Shown: piece by piece, positions 34,969-45,800 of the stretch | Layout: every line of letters begins with the position of its first letter | Position numbering within the stretch: position 1 is the stretch's first letter | Translations under genes and position numbers: made by a program | Notes under the pieces: generated by a model | The model's database searches: none | What the model was told of the DNA's origin: nothing | Seen by the model: only the letters and a program-made list of their open reading frames with translations | Assembly: GCA_021773565.1 (NCBI GenBank) | Contig: JAJFJZ010000008.1 | Location: forward strand, 124,001-188,000 | Direction of reading: 5' to 3' | Source: Gammaproteobacteria bacterium | GTDB lineage: Bacteria > Pseudomonadota > Gammaproteobacteria > Pseudomonadales > Azotimanducaceae | Length of the DNA: 64,000 nucleotides

Positions 34969-35499
34969 AGCCAGAACCATTTCTTCCAGTTCGAACACGT
35001 GCTGATCGTGGATTTGCATGTGTCTCAGTGCTGCGGCCAATTCGGTAAGATATTCGAGATTACTGCCGCTTGGCCCGGCGCTGTGCTGAATTTGTAAAGC
35101 CATGTCTTCCATACTCGCTGGACCCAAAAACGCATGGTTATCGACTGGGGCGATGTACATAATCCCCAGTTCAGGTGCTTTTTTTTCATTGAGGAAGTCT
35201 AACTGTATGTTATATCGCTCATAGCCGTTTTTTTCACGGTAGTCCAGATGTTCAAAAACCCGCTTTAGCGTTGCGGCAGCCACCAAATAGGCTATACCTT
35301 CGCAAGAAGCGTGTTTATCTTCTATGAGCGTAACGACACGACCCGGGGCGTCGGGTAACCCTCTGTGATCGTGGGAGCCCTGCCAGAATCTACGCGACCA
35401 TCCGTGTATGCGCGCAGGGCGTTGTTCCAGAAAAGAAAAAGAGGGTTGCCAGATCAGGGAGCCGTAACCGAATACCCAAGTATCCCCTGAAGGTGTCAT
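34957..35499 (-). CDS. chaC: Gamma-glutamylcyclotransferase, ChaC type
   Basis: The start is the ATG at 35499 (MTPSGDTWVFGYGSLIW), separated by one base from the stop of the upstream M20 gene (TGATATG), which implies coupling. About 180 residues. FGYGSLIW, the nucleotide-like binding loop, ARIHGWSRRFWQGS, and YREKNGYER with the catalytic Glu are the ChaC hallmarks. ChaC cleaves glutathione to 5-oxoproline and Cys-Gly in the cytoplasm. A link to the adjacent peptidase is plausible: both act on small peptides or amides. Confidence 0.92.
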   Translation of the reverse strand: MTPSGDTWVFGYGSLIWQPSFSFLEQRPARIHGWSRRFWQGSHDHRGLPDAPGRVVTLIEDKHASCEGIAYLVAAATLKRVFEHLDYREKNGYERYNIQLDFLNEKKAPELGIMYIAPVDNHAFLGPASMEDMALQIQHSAGPSGSNLEYLTELAAALRHMQIHDQHVFELEEMVLALGR

Positions 35500-35500
35500 A

Positions 35501-36694
35501 TCACTGCAAGCCAGTGGATACATCGAATGCGTGTTGGCATTCAGTCCTCAATGTACCGCTTGAAAAGTAGTCGATGGCGGTCATGGCCAGGGCTTTTGCG
35601 CCATCCAGGGCAGCGCTGTCCCCTGTTTCCGAGCCAGCCCATTTTTCGAAATCAGGATGGTGAATGACTACATCACGCGGCGCGGATGCCAGCATCGGAT
35701 GAATGGATGGGACCCGGTAACTGACATTACCCATGTCTGTGCTACCTGCATAACCGCTGGGCAACTTTTCCAATGGATAAAACTCTCGCCCCAAAGCTTC
35801 TGCGTTAGTTTGAAAGCTGGCTGCCAGTGGCCAGTTGGTATTCAAATCCAGGTAGTCGACCCCAGCCCAGTTCACCTCCACGGTGCTTCCACTGGCAGTA
35901 GCGCCCGCCTTAAAACATGCCTGTACCCTTGGCTTCAGCAATAGCAGGTCGTCTTCATTACTGGCACGTACGTAAAATAACCCTCGGGCGAGGTCAGGCA
36001 CAATATTGGGAGCAAGACCGCCTTCGGTAATTATTCCGTGTATCCGTTCAGTGGGTTTGATGTGTTGTCGCAGGTTGGAAATCCCCTGATAGGCCAGTAA
36101 AAGACCGTCCAAAGCATTGATGCCTGTGTGCGGCATCGCTGATGCGTGCGCCGAGCGTCCATGGTAAACAACCTCCACCTCTGCAACGCACAGCGAGGGC
36201 ATCGTAACAAGGTTACTGCCAGAAGGATGAATCATCATGGCAATGGAGGTATTTTCAAACGCGCCATTTCGGGCCATCAGTTCCTTGCCACCGCCTTTCT
36301 CTTCGGCTGGTGTACCTAACAATCTAACACTGCCGGCATAAGCGGATTGATATTTGGATAGTGCCAGTGCAGCACCAAGCGAAGCAGTAGCAATCAGATT
36401 GTGACCGCAGGCGTGGCCTATACCCGGCAGCGCGTCATATTCAGCCAATAAATCCAGAGTTTTGGTGTTGTCCGAGTCTTCGGTTATAAGGGATTCAAAC
36501 GCTGTGTCCAGGCCGTAAGCGTTCTTTTGAACCGGTAAAGCAAAATTATCCAGTGTCTCGCATAATCGAGTACTGGCTTTGTGCTCGTCGAAAGCAAGTT
36601 CCGGATTCGCATGAATATAGTGGGATACATCTAACAGGGATTCAGAAATGGAATCTATATAGTTGCAAATTTCTCCTTTAACCGTATCACTCAT
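35501..36694 (-). CDS. M20-family metallo-amidohydrolase
   Basis: The start is taken at MSDTVKGEIC (36694); an upstream extension lacks support. About 397 residues. Zinc ligands are visible in AEYDALPGIGHACGHN, TPAEEKGGGKELM and HP; the NPELAFDEHKAS and HAS.MPHTGINALDGLL motifs are typical of the amidohydrolase/aminobenzoyl-glutamate hydrolase (AbgB) subgroup. It hydrolyses N-acyl amino acids or related amides. It is coupled to chaC (one base between stop and start) and diverges from the acyl-CoA synthetase gene. Confidence 0.88.
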   Translation of the reverse strand: MSDTVKGEICNYIDSISESLLDVSHYIHANPELAFDEHKASTRLCETLDNFALPVQKNAYGLDTAFESLITEDSDNTKTLDLLAEYDALPGIGHACGHNLIATASLGAALALSKYQSAYAGSVRLLGTPAEEKGGGKELMARNGAFENTSIAMMIHPSGSNLVTMPSLCVAEVEVVYHGRSAHASAMPHTGINALDGLLLAYQGISNLRQHIKPTERIHGIITEGGLAPNIVPDLARGLFYVRASNEDDLLLLKPRVQACFKAGATASGSTVEVNWAGVDYLDLNTNWPLAASFQTNAEALGREFYPLEKLPSGYAGSTDMGNVSYRVPSIHPMLASAPRDVVIHHPDFEKWAGSETGDSAALDGAKALAMTAIDYFSSGTLRTECQHAFDVSTGLQ

Positions 36695-36819
36695 TATTTG
36701 TGCTCTCTTCTTATGAATGTCCAGTATACACGCACTTGCTATAAGCATAGTTGGTATCGCATTATTCGCAGGTACAGCGATAATTGTTAGAAACTTACTG
36801 TCACACTGGAGAACACCCT

Positions 36820-38379
36820 ATGTTTTCAATGACGCAGCTTATTCGGCGCGCATCTCAAACTATCGGAGATACTATTGCCACCGTTGACGGTGATCGTACT
36901 CAAACGTGGCGGGAGTTTGAAAATCGCATAGCTTGTTTTGCAGGCGGTTTGCAAAAAGCAGGCGTCAGCGCAGGAGATTGTGTAGCAATTCTTGCGCTGA
37001 ACAGCGATCGCTATTTTGAATTTATGTTTGCAGTCCCTTGGGCCGGAGGTGTTTTTCAGCCGGTAAATACGCGCCTTGCAGGCCCTGAAATTGTTTACTG
37101 GTTGAATGATTCACAAGCCAGGGTACTTGTGGTTGATTCCAGTTTTGCACCACTGGTAAATGAAATAAGAAGCCAGTTAACGGATGTACAAACACTGATT
37201 TTTATTGACGATGGAGCAGTGCCCGAAGGGTATATGGCTTACGCAGAACTTGTAGGTGCTGCTCCGATTGCTGATGCTGGCAGAAATAATGACGAGGTTG
37301 CCGGACTATTTTACACCGGCGGAACTACCGGGCGCTCAAAAGGTGTGATGCTAAGCCACAGCAATCTTGTAGTGAATGCACTGCAGGGCGTGTCTGTTTT
37401 AGACTGTCGCCCCCGCGATCATATACTGCACGTGGCCCCGATGTTCCATATCGCCGATGCCTTTATTTGCATGATGTCTGCGGCCATTGGAGGTAGCAAT
37501 TATTTCCTGCCGGCCTTTGAGCCGGTTTCAACTATGCAAGCTATGCAGGAGCACAAAATTGAGCGTCTGTTGCTGGTGCCCACCATGATAAATATGCTGG
37601 TTAACCATCCCGATGTAGGAAAATATGATTTAAGCTCTTTGCGCGCCGTTATGTATGGTGCCTCACCCATGCCAGAGTCCGTCATGAGGAAATCCTTGCA
37701 GGTACTTCCCACTACCAGGATGTTTCAGGCATATGGCCAAACTGAAACAGCGCCGCTGATTACCGCTTTGCAGCCGGAACGTCACGTATTCGACGGTCCG
37801 CTGGCTGGAAAAACCAAATCAGCGGGTCAGGCAGCACCCGGTGTGGATCTGGCGATTATGGATGATGAGCGCAATATTTTACCGGCAGGAAGCATCGGCG
37901 AAATATGCATGCGAGGGCCCAACGTAATGTTGGGCTATCGAAATATGCCCGAACAAACAGATAACACCATTATTGATGGCTGGATGCATACCGGAGATGG
38001 TGGTTATCTGGATGAAGACGGTTTTTTATTCATTGTTGATCGCGTGAAAGACATGATTATTTCCGGCGGTGAGAATGTATATTCGGCTGAGGTGGAAAAC
38101 GCAATTTATCAGCACGAGGCAGTTAATCAATGTGCGGTAATTGGTATCCCCCATGAGAAATGGGGGGAACAGGTGCATGCTGTAGTTGTTCTGCACGCGG
38201 GTCAATCCGTGGATGAGGAGGGCATGATCGCACACTGCAAGGCACTGATAGCCGGATTTAAGTGTCCGCGTTCAATAAGCTTTCAGAGTGATCCACTACC
38301 CTTGTCGGGTGCAGGAAAAATACTCAAAACTGAACTGCGCAAGCCATTCTGGGGTGAGGAAGGTAGAAATGTAAACTAG
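36820..38379 (+). CDS. Acyl-CoA synthetase (long-chain fatty-acid-CoA ligase family)
   Basis: The start is MFSMTQLIRRASQ (36820) behind TGGAG; the longer frame begins with a TTG. About 519 residues. The AMP-binding motif FYTGGTTGRSKGVMLSH, YGQTETAP, the hinge GWMHTGDGGYLDEDG, VDRVKDMIISGGENVYSAEVEN and the catalytic Lys in GAGKILKTELR are all complete. It activates fatty or aromatic acids to CoA esters via acyl-AMP. Its stop overlaps by four bases (CTAG) with that of the SulP gene on the other strand. Confidence 0.93.
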   Translation: MFSMTQLIRRASQTIGDTIATVDGDRTQTWREFENRIACFAGGLQKAGVSAGDCVAILALNSDRYFEFMFAVPWAGGVFQPVNTRLAGPEIVYWLNDSQARVLVVDSSFAPLVNEIRSQLTDVQTLIFIDDGAVPEGYMAYAELVGAAPIADAGRNNDEVAGLFYTGGTTGRSKGVMLSHSNLVVNALQGVSVLDCRPRDHILHVAPMFHIADAFICMMSAAIGGSNYFLPAFEPVSTMQAMQEHKIERLLLVPTMINMLVNHPDVGKYDLSSLRAVMYGASPMPESVMRKSLQVLPTTRMFQAYGQTETAPLITALQPERHVFDGPLAGKTKSAGQAAPGVDLAIMDDERNILPAGSIGEICMRGPNVMLGYRNMPEQTDNTIIDGWMHTGDGGYLDEDGFLFIVDRVKDMIISGGENVYSAEVENAIYQHEAVNQCAVIGIPHEKWGEQVHAVVVLHAGQSVDEEGMIAHCKALIAGFKCPRSISFQSDPLPLSGAGKILKTELRKPFWGEEGRNVN

Positions 38380-40106
38380 CTTCCCTGACCCAGGTCTATC
38401 TCGTGTTGTTTTACTCGGAAGGGGTCAATTTCTTTTTGTAACTCGCTCATTGCCTGATCGGTACTAAAGTAAAGAGTGCCACTTAAGGTGTCTAGAAAAT
38501 TGGAGTTCTCCAGCTGATCCATAACCGGGCCTTTGACCTCGGACAGGTGTAACTTTATGTTCAGGGTATCGAGGGTCTGGCACACACGCATAAGCATCTC
38601 CAGCCCGGTAGTATCTATAAAACTGATAGAGCTAAAAACTATGAGTAAATGACGCATACCCTTTTTATGGGCAATTATTTTGTTCAGGCGATTTTCTATC
38701 TGGTTGGCGTTGGCAAAGTACAGGTTTTCGTCAATACGAATTGCTGCAATTAGATCAAAAGTTTCTACCTGATGTCGTTTGGTGCTACGAAAATGGTTGC
38801 TGGATCCGATTCGGCCAACGATAGCAATGTGTGGGCGGCTGGAGCGTCGTACAAAAAAACCGATGGAGAGTAATACTCCCATCAATATCCCTGATTCTAC
38901 ACTGATAAATACGACACCCAGAAAAGTGACGATATGCACGTAGGCATCGTGCCGATAAAATTTCATTTGATTGCGCAATCCGGAAATATCCACAACACCG
39001 AGCACTGAGACAACAATAATTGCTGCCAGCGCTGCATGTGGCAGATAGGCAAACAGGGGCGTTAACCAGAGTAGAGCGATGACAATCACAAACGCACAAA
39101 TGATAGAACTGACAGGTGTTTTGCCTCCCGCAGAGTAGTTAACGCTTGAACGCGAAAAGCTGCCTGCGACCGGATAGCCTCCGGTAAAGGCAGCGCTTAT
39201 ATTGGCTGCTCCCAGGGCGATTAATTCCTGGTGTGGATTCAGTCTGGTATTTTCACGTGTTGCAAGGGTTGATCCAATAGAGTAACTCTCGACATAGGAA
39301 ACCAGCGCAATCATTGCAGAAGAGGGTGCCAGAGCCAGCCACAGACTGATGTCTGCCGGTGGAATGTTAAATTTGGGTAACCCCTCCGGTATAAATCCAA
39401 CGGTAGTCAGCTCCCACCTGGCGTCCAGGCTGAACACGAAAACCACGAGGGTAGCAAATACTGCAACAACAAGTGGCCCAAGGTTTGTAAGGGGATGTTG
39501 TGCGGCGATATCCGGTTTAAACAGGCGTAGCAGAAAATGGGAGTAGTTATTAAGCACCCATAACAGGGCCAGAGAAAGAAGCCCAAGAAAAATTGCCACA
39601 AGATTCCAGTCAGGACGCTGAAGATATACAGAGTACAAATCAATAAAGGGGTTAACGGAAATTGACTGGGATAGCCCCGTGATTGCGTTGAGTTGGCTCA
39701 CGATGATGAGTAAAGCAGCGGCGTTAACAAAACCCGAGATTACCGGGTGGCTTAACAGGTTAACGACACCGCCCATTTTTGTCAGGCGTAAAATCCACAG
39801 AAAAATACCTGCCTGAAGACACAGGATCGCGGTAATTCCAAGATAGTCATCCGAGAAAGGTCGGGCGTGTTCTGAAACTGTGGCAGCCACCATAAGGGCT
39901 GCTATTGCGACCGGACCCACCACCAACTTACGGGATGATCCAAAAATAGCGTAGAGCAACATAGGCACAAGGCTGGCGTACAGGCCAGCCTGGGGTGGTA
40001 ATCCGGCGAGAAATGCATATGCGATAGCCTGGGGAATGGTGATAACGCCGAGTACGAGTCCGGCTGTCAGGTCGTGATTAAAATCACTCCGTCGGTAGAA
40101 TCGCAA
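38376..40106 (-). CDS. SulP-family anion transporter with STAS domain
   Basis: 576 residues from the TTG at 40106, but conserved N-terminal residues (NWRSYIPILDVL) lie in frame upstream, so the real start is further 5' (see findings). The transporter part is typical: DLTAGLVLGVITIPQAIAYAFLAGLPPQAGLYASLVPMLLYAIFGSSRKLVVGPVA, then the usual membrane helices, and a C-terminal cytoplasmic STAS domain (about 440-565) with IVFSSISFIDTTGLEML. It is likely to move sulfate, bicarbonate or another anion. It is divergent from the amidohydrolase-like gene. Confidence 0.88.
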   Translation of the reverse strand: MRFYRRSDFNHDLTAGLVLGVITIPQAIAYAFLAGLPPQAGLYASLVPMLLYAIFGSSRKLVVGPVAIAALMVAATVSEHARPFSDDYLGITAILCLQAGIFLWILRLTKMGGVVNLLSHPVISGFVNAAALLIIVSQLNAITGLSQSISVNPFIDLYSVYLQRPDWNLVAIFLGLLSLALLWVLNNYSHFLLRLFKPDIAAQHPLTNLGPLVVAVFATLVVFVFSLDARWELTTVGFIPEGLPKFNIPPADISLWLALAPSSAMIALVSYVESYSIGSTLATRENTRLNPHQELIALGAANISAAFTGGYPVAGSFSRSSVNYSAGGKTPVSSIICAFVIVIALLWLTPLFAYLPHAALAAIIVVSVLGVVDISGLRNQMKFYRHDAYVHIVTFLGVVFISVESGILMGVLLSIGFFVRRSSRPHIAIVGRIGSSNHFRSTKRHQVETFDLIAAIRIDENLYFANANQIENRLNKIIAHKKGMRHLLIVFSSISFIDTTGLEMLMRVCQTLDTLNIKLHLSEVKGPVMDQLENSNFLDTLSGTLYFSTDQAMSELQKEIDPFRVKQHEIDLGQGS

Positions 40107-40242
40107 AACATCCAGTATGGGAATGTAGCTTCGCCAATTGGGTACTTTTAGGTCAAAACGAATGTTAATGCTTGTCTCTGTATGGAAATCATTGGTGCAT
40201 AGGGTAGAGTTATTGTACCGCTTTTTTAGTTGGGTGTTTGGT

Positions 40243-41274
40243 ATGGGTTCTGATAAATGGCTGGCTCAGGTACAGGAAGACATCATTGATCCAGGGCGAA
40301 AGATTTGTGATGCACACCACCACTTGTTTCATTATCCAAATGCAAAACAGCCGGTTAAATATATGCTCGAGGATGTTTTGGCCGACATATCCAGCGGCCA
40401 TAAAGTCGTATCTACGGTATATGCAGAATGCGGTTCGATGTATCGAAACCAGGGACCACAAGTTTTACGATCGATAGGAGAAACGGAATTCGTAGCGGGT
40501 GTTGCCGCGATGTGTGATTCGGGCACTTATGCAAATTTTGAGACGGGCCTGCTTACCAGAGTAGCGCTGGGTACCGTTGGTTTTGTTGATCTGACGGCTG
40601 GTCCGGCGGTGGGTGCGGCCCTTGATAAACATATGGCAATTACCAATCGCTTTAAGGGTATACGTCATGTGAGTGCGTGGGATGCCAGTCCCGAAATAAA
40701 GCGGTCCCATACCCATCCACCCAAGGAGTTGCTGGCAGATAAAAATTTTCGTGCGGGTTTTGCCGAGTTAGCACCCAGGGGATTGAGTTTTGATGCCTGG
40801 CTTTATCATCCGCAAATACAGGAACTGGATGATCTGGCACACAGTTTTCCAGAGACTACCATCGTTATTGACCACTTTGGTGGGCCGATTGGCATAGGGC
40901 CGTACACGGGTAAGGGAGCTGAAGTACTGGCAGACTGGAAACCCCTTGTGAAAAAACTGTCCAAAAACCCGAATGTAGTTGCCAAACTGGGTGGTCTGCT
41001 GATGCCCGTAAATGGTTTTGGTTTTCACAAAGCCGCTATGCCCCCGAACTCCGATACCCTGGTAAAAACAACGCGCGAGTACTATCTGCATATGATTGAC
41101 TGCTTTGGCCCACAGCGTTGTATGTTTGAGAGTAATTTTCCCATGGATCGACTAAGCTGTTCCTATGCTGTTTTGTGGAATTCGTTCAAAAAACTGGTAG
41201 CAGATTATTCTGAATCAGACAAAAATGCCCTGTTTCACGATACGGCAAATCAGGTTTACCGTCTGGATGCGTAG
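40243..41274 (+). CDS. Amidohydrolase family protein
   Basis: The start is MGSDKWLAQVQ (40243); upstream frame is the divergent control region. About 343 residues. ICDAHHHLF supplies the N-terminal metal ligands, VIDHFGGPIG and PQRCMFESNFPMDR the later ones; this is the amidohydrolase_2 type (TIM barrel), related to lactonases of the 2-pyrone-4,6-dicarboxylate group. The substrate is not known. A DUF4399 gene follows after 23 bases. Confidence 0.85.
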   Translation: MGSDKWLAQVQEDIIDPGRKICDAHHHLFHYPNAKQPVKYMLEDVLADISSGHKVVSTVYAECGSMYRNQGPQVLRSIGETEFVAGVAAMCDSGTYANFETGLLTRVALGTVGFVDLTAGPAVGAALDKHMAITNRFKGIRHVSAWDASPEIKRSHTHPPKELLADKNFRAGFAELAPRGLSFDAWLYHPQIQELDDLAHSFPETTIVIDHFGGPIGIGPYTGKGAEVLADWKPLVKKLSKNPNVVAKLGGLLMPVNGFGFHKAAMPPNSDTLVKTTREYYLHMIDCFGPQRCMFESNFPMDRLSCSYAVLWNSFKKLVADYSESDKNALFHDTANQVYRLDA

Positions 41275-41297
41275 CTGTTCCAAACAAGGAGGATAAT

Positions 41298-41732
41298 ATG
41301 CGAACAATTTTTGTAACACTTTTTACCGGAATGTTGCTTTTGGGTGCAGCAGCTTTGCATGCTGAGATGGCACGCTCTTCTGCACCTGAAGGTGCAGAAG
41401 CGAGCATCCTTAGCCCTGCAAATGGGGCGGTTGTACCAGCGACATTTACCGTACAGTTTGGCTTAAGAGGTATGGGAATAGCCCCCGCGGGAAGTAAAAT
41501 TCAGGGCACCGGGCATCATCATTTGCTGGTTGATACTGACGTGTTACCCGATTTGAACCTGCCCCTACCCGCAAGCAAGCAAGTCATACATTTTGGTTTG
41601 GGGCAAACTGAGACGCAACTTACGCTGAGCCCGGGTAAGCATACCTTGCAACTGTTGCTCGGTGATTATTTGCATATTCCCCATGACGCTCCGGTGCTTT
41701 CCAAGAAAATAACCATAACGGTTGTTCAATAG
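41298..41732 (+). CDS. DUF4399 periplasmic protein
   Basis: 144 residues. A strong SD (AAGGAGG) and a clear signal peptide (FVTLFTGMLLLGAAALHAE). The mature domain has SPANGAVVPATFTVQFGLRGMGIAPAG, GTGHHHLLVDTD and PGKHTLQLLLGDYLHIPHDAP: the pattern of the DUF4399 family, thought to fold as a beta sandwich. The HHH cluster suggests metal binding. Function unknown. Confidence 0.85.
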   Translation: MRTIFVTLFTGMLLLGAAALHAEMARSSAPEGAEASILSPANGAVVPATFTVQFGLRGMGIAPAGSKIQGTGHHHLLVDTDVLPDLNLPLPASKQVIHFGLGQTETQLTLSPGKHTLQLLLGDYLHIPHDAPVLSKKITITVVQ

Positions 41733-41868
41733 TCATAATCTGGCCTGACTAACCAAGTTCTTTGCAGTGTAACGATCTTGTTTGCGGGCCTAATTTGCTA
41801 AACTATTGAATATAAAGGAAATAAATGTTGGCTTGAGAATTGCATTCTCATCTGGATAGGACACTAAA

Positions 41869-42795
41869 TTGGCAAAATTGAATGATGGCGACAGTATGAA
41901 AGATAAGGGTCTACGGATACAGGGCTTAAGCAAAACCTATCCCAATGGGGTAGCTGCACTTAAAGAGATTAATCTTGAAATTCCCCGTGGCATGTTTGGC
42001 TTGCTGGGTCCGAACGGCGCTGGAAAATCCAGCCTGATGCGCACTATTGCCACTTTGCAGGATGCTGATGAAGGCAGCATTTATCTTGACGATCTGAACG
42101 TATTTGAGAATAAGGAGGCCCTGCGTAGAACGCTGGGATACCTGCCACAGGATTTCGGAACCTATCCGCGCACTTCACCTCTGGTTATGCTAAATCATCT
42201 GGCTGTGTTGAAGGGTATTGGGTCGAAGGTAGAACGTCGGGAACTGGTCGAGCGGCTTCTGGTACAGACTAATCTTTGGGATGTAAGAAAGAGCAATATT
42301 GACACCTTTTCCGGTGGCATGCGCCAACGCTTCGGAATTGCCCAGGCGCTTATAGGGGATCCGGGTCTGGTCGTGGTAGATGAACCGACGGCAGGACTGG
42401 ATCCTACAGAGCGTCGCCGCTTTCACAATCTGTTGGCACAAATAGGAGAAGAGGTAGTTGTTATTCTCTCGACACATATTGTTGAGGATGTATCTGACCT
42501 TTGTCCGCGGATGGCTATTATGGGTGAAGGCCGCATTCTCGTGGAAGGTGAACCCCAGGAAATGATTAAGCGCCTTGAGGGGCGTCTGTGGAAAAAAATA
42601 GTGGCCTGGGATGAAGTGGCAGCGATAAAGAAAATACTCCCCGTAGTTTCCACCAGAATGGTTGCCGGTAAAATAGAAATTCGCGTGGTCGCCAGAACAT
42701 GTCCCGATGAAGATCTGGTTGAAACACCACCTACATTGGAAGATGTATATTTTGCCACGCTTGAGAAGCACGGGGTGCAGGTAGAATGGGACTAG
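41869..42795 (+). CDS. ABC transporter ATP-binding protein
   Basis: 308 residues from a TTG start with AGGA seven bases upstream; an ATG 27 bases later is an alternative. Walker A GPNGAGKSS, signature FSGGMRQR, Walker B VVVDEPTAGLD and switch His in STHIVED are complete. It is followed by the permease/aminopeptidase fusion after nine bases, so the ATPase powers that transporter. ABC-2-type exporters with such ATPases usually move lipids, peptides or drugs. Confidence 0.93.
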   Translation: MAKLNDGDSMKDKGLRIQGLSKTYPNGVAALKEINLEIPRGMFGLLGPNGAGKSSLMRTIATLQDADEGSIYLDDLNVFENKEALRRTLGYLPQDFGTYPRTSPLVMLNHLAVLKGIGSKVERRELVERLLVQTNLWDVRKSNIDTFSGGMRQRFGIAQALIGDPGLVVVDEPTAGLDPTERRRFHNLLAQIGEEVVVILSTHIVEDVSDLCPRMAIMGEGRILVEGEPQEMIKRLEGRLWKKIVAWDEVAAIKKILPVVSTRMVAGKIEIRVVARTCPDEDLVETPPTLEDVYFATLEKHGVQVEWD

Positions 42796-42804
42796 GAATT
42801 ATAA

Positions 42805-45800
42805 ATGTTTGCTGAAGTATTCCGCTTTGAGTGTCGCTACCAGTTAAGGCATGCGCTGTTTTGGACGGTAGGGGGTACGTTTTTTCTGCTTGCTTTTATG
42901 GCGATGGCCAGCGAAAACCTTTCCATAGGAGGGGTGGGTAATAACCTGGACCTGAATGCTTCCTACGCGATTCTTCTCAGCCATTACGTATTCAGTATTT
43001 TAATCATGTTTGCAGGAGTGGCTTTTGTTGCGGCTCCCATTACCCGTGATTATGAAACCAGGACTATGGAAATGTTTGTTAGCACGGGTGTGCCGAGACT
43101 TTCTCACCTGTTTGGCCGTTTTGCGGGTGGGTTTTTATTCGCATTTCTAGTGGGTTGTGTCTGCATATTTGGCACTTTTGTTGCCACCTTTATGCCCTGG
43201 TTGGATCCCGAGCGCGTAGGACCTGTTAACTGGGCACCTTATGGGTATTCCATTATTCACATCATGTTGCCCAATATCTTCATATCCAGTTGCATATTTT
43301 TTTCGGTGGCTGCATTAACGCGTTCCATGATGGCGTCCTACGTCGCCATCTTTGCCTTGTTGGTGGCGAACGTAGTAGTAGCTACGAATACCAATCCTGA
43401 AACTATAGCCACTACAGCTCTGCTGGATCCTTTCGGGATGATCCCATTTGGAGAGATAACGCGCTATTGGACGGTGTTTGACAAGAATTTGCTTGTCCCT
43501 GATATACAGGGGTCTCTTGCCATTAATCGCATTATTTGGTTGGGCGTTGCTTTTGCATTGTTGGCATTAACAGCATGGAAATACAGTTTCTCCATTACGA
43601 AAAACAGGAAAAGGTTTTTCAAACGAAAGCCTGTGAAGTCAACAGCCCGACCCACACCAGGTCGTTCAATAAGGCTTGCGCCTCACTTTGATGCGAAACT
43701 TTATATCCGACAGTTTGGCGTGCAGGTGCTTTCCGAAGTTCGTGGTGTGGTGAAGAGTTATCCGTTTTATGCCCTGTTGCTTTTCGGAATGATGAATGTG
43801 TTGGGCGGCTTTTATGGTGCGCTGGCGCAGCTATATGGTACGCCGGTAATTCCGGTAACACGCATGATGCTGAATGTTGTGGAAGGCAGCTTTCTTTTCA
43901 TTATCATGATTATCGTGATCTATTACTCGGGAGAACTGGTTCAGCGAGAGCGCCAGAATAAGGTAGCCGAGATCATGGATGCGACGCCCTATCCTAATGC
44001 GATGATGATTCTGGCGAAAGTTGTGGGTCTGTGGTTTGTAATATCCATGCTCCTGCTGATATTTATGCTCACGGGTATGGTTTTGCAAACCATCAATGGC
44101 TATACCAATTTTGAAATAGGGGTATACCTCTTCGGTCTGTTTGTCAGTCTGGGTTGGGAGCTGTATCTGATAGCTGTCGTTGCGATCTTTTTGCAGGTGC
44201 TGGTTGATAACAAATTTCTTGGAATGTTGCTCACCATACTATTTTTTCTTGCGCTTATAACGCTTGATAGTTACGGCTTTGAACACAATTTGTATTCATT
44301 TGGTGTGCCGGGTGCGGATTATTCTGATATGAATGGTTGGGGCCACTATTTGCCGCGAATGTTTAGTGTGGGTGCCTACTGGTCCCTGTTTGCGGTATTA
44401 CTTGTCATAGCCGCACATTTATTTATGCGGCGTGGAGAATCGGAAAACTTTCAAGCCAGGGTTGCTGAAGCCAGATTGCGATTCAGCAAAACGGTGGCCT
44501 CGGGTGTTGTCGCAACTCTTATAGCCTTTGCCGGATTCGGTGTGTGGATTTACTACAACTCGAATGTTCTCAATGAATATATTACGGAAGACGGCCAGGA
44601 AACCCTGCAGGCTGACTACGAAAAATTGTTTAAGCAGTATCAGGATCTCGAATTTCCAGCGGTAATTGAGCTGGATGTAGATGTTGATATTTTTCCGCAA
44701 GAGCGCCGACTGGAAAGTCGCGGACGTGTTGTCATGGAAAACCAGAGCGACGCCGCATTGGATGTATTACATTTTTCCCTGGATCTGGAGCTGGATGTGA
44801 ACACATTTATTGTTCCGGATTCTGTCGTTCTGGAGCAGAACGAGAAATTTGGCTACTACCGCTACCAACTTAACACGCCCCTGCAGCCTGGAGAAAAGAT
44901 TAACATTGGCTTCGACCTGACATTGGCAAATCCGGGATTCAGAAATAGCGGTTCCTCGACCCGTGTTGTGCATAACGGTACTTTTGTGAATAACACAGAA
45001 ATGATGCCAACCCTGGGATACAACAAGGGGTATGAGCTGGGCGATAATAATATCCGCCGAAAGTATGACCTCGATCCCGTGCAAAGAGCGCCAAAGCTTG
45101 GTGACGAATCTGCCCTTTCCAAAAGTCAGTTGGGGTCCGGAACACGTGTAAAATATCGAACCACGCTCAGCACAAGTTTGGACCAGATAGCGATTTCTCC
45201 CGGATACTTGCAGCGTGAATGGGTGGATGGTGAGCGTCGCTACTTTGAATACAAAATGGATGCAGAGATCTGGCCTTTCGTTTCATTTTTATCGGCGCGC
45301 TACGATGTGCAGCGCGCTACATGGCGCGATGAAGTGGATATAGAGGTCTATTATCATCCTGGCCATGAATACAATGTAGAGCGGATGATTTATGCCACAC
45401 AGCGCGGGCTAGACTACTTCACTGAAGAGTTCAGCCCTTTTCAGTACCGTCAATTCAGAATTCTTGAGTTTCCGGCGTATGCGTCTTTCGCCCAATCTTT
45501 TCCCAACACCATTCCGTATTCGGAAGCTATTGGCTTTATTGCTGATTTAAGTGACGACAAGAATATCGATTATGTTTTTTATGTGACCGCACATGAACTC
45601 GCCCATCAGTGGTGGGCGCACCAGGTAATTGGTGCTGACATGCAGGGGGCAACGATTATCGTTGAAACGCTCGCACAGTATTCCGCATTAATGGTGATGG
45701 AGCACGAATATGGTCCGCAAAAAATGCGTCGGTTCCTGAAATATGAACTGGACAGCTATCTTCGAAACCGGGGCAGCGAACAGATAGAAGAGTTGCCGCT

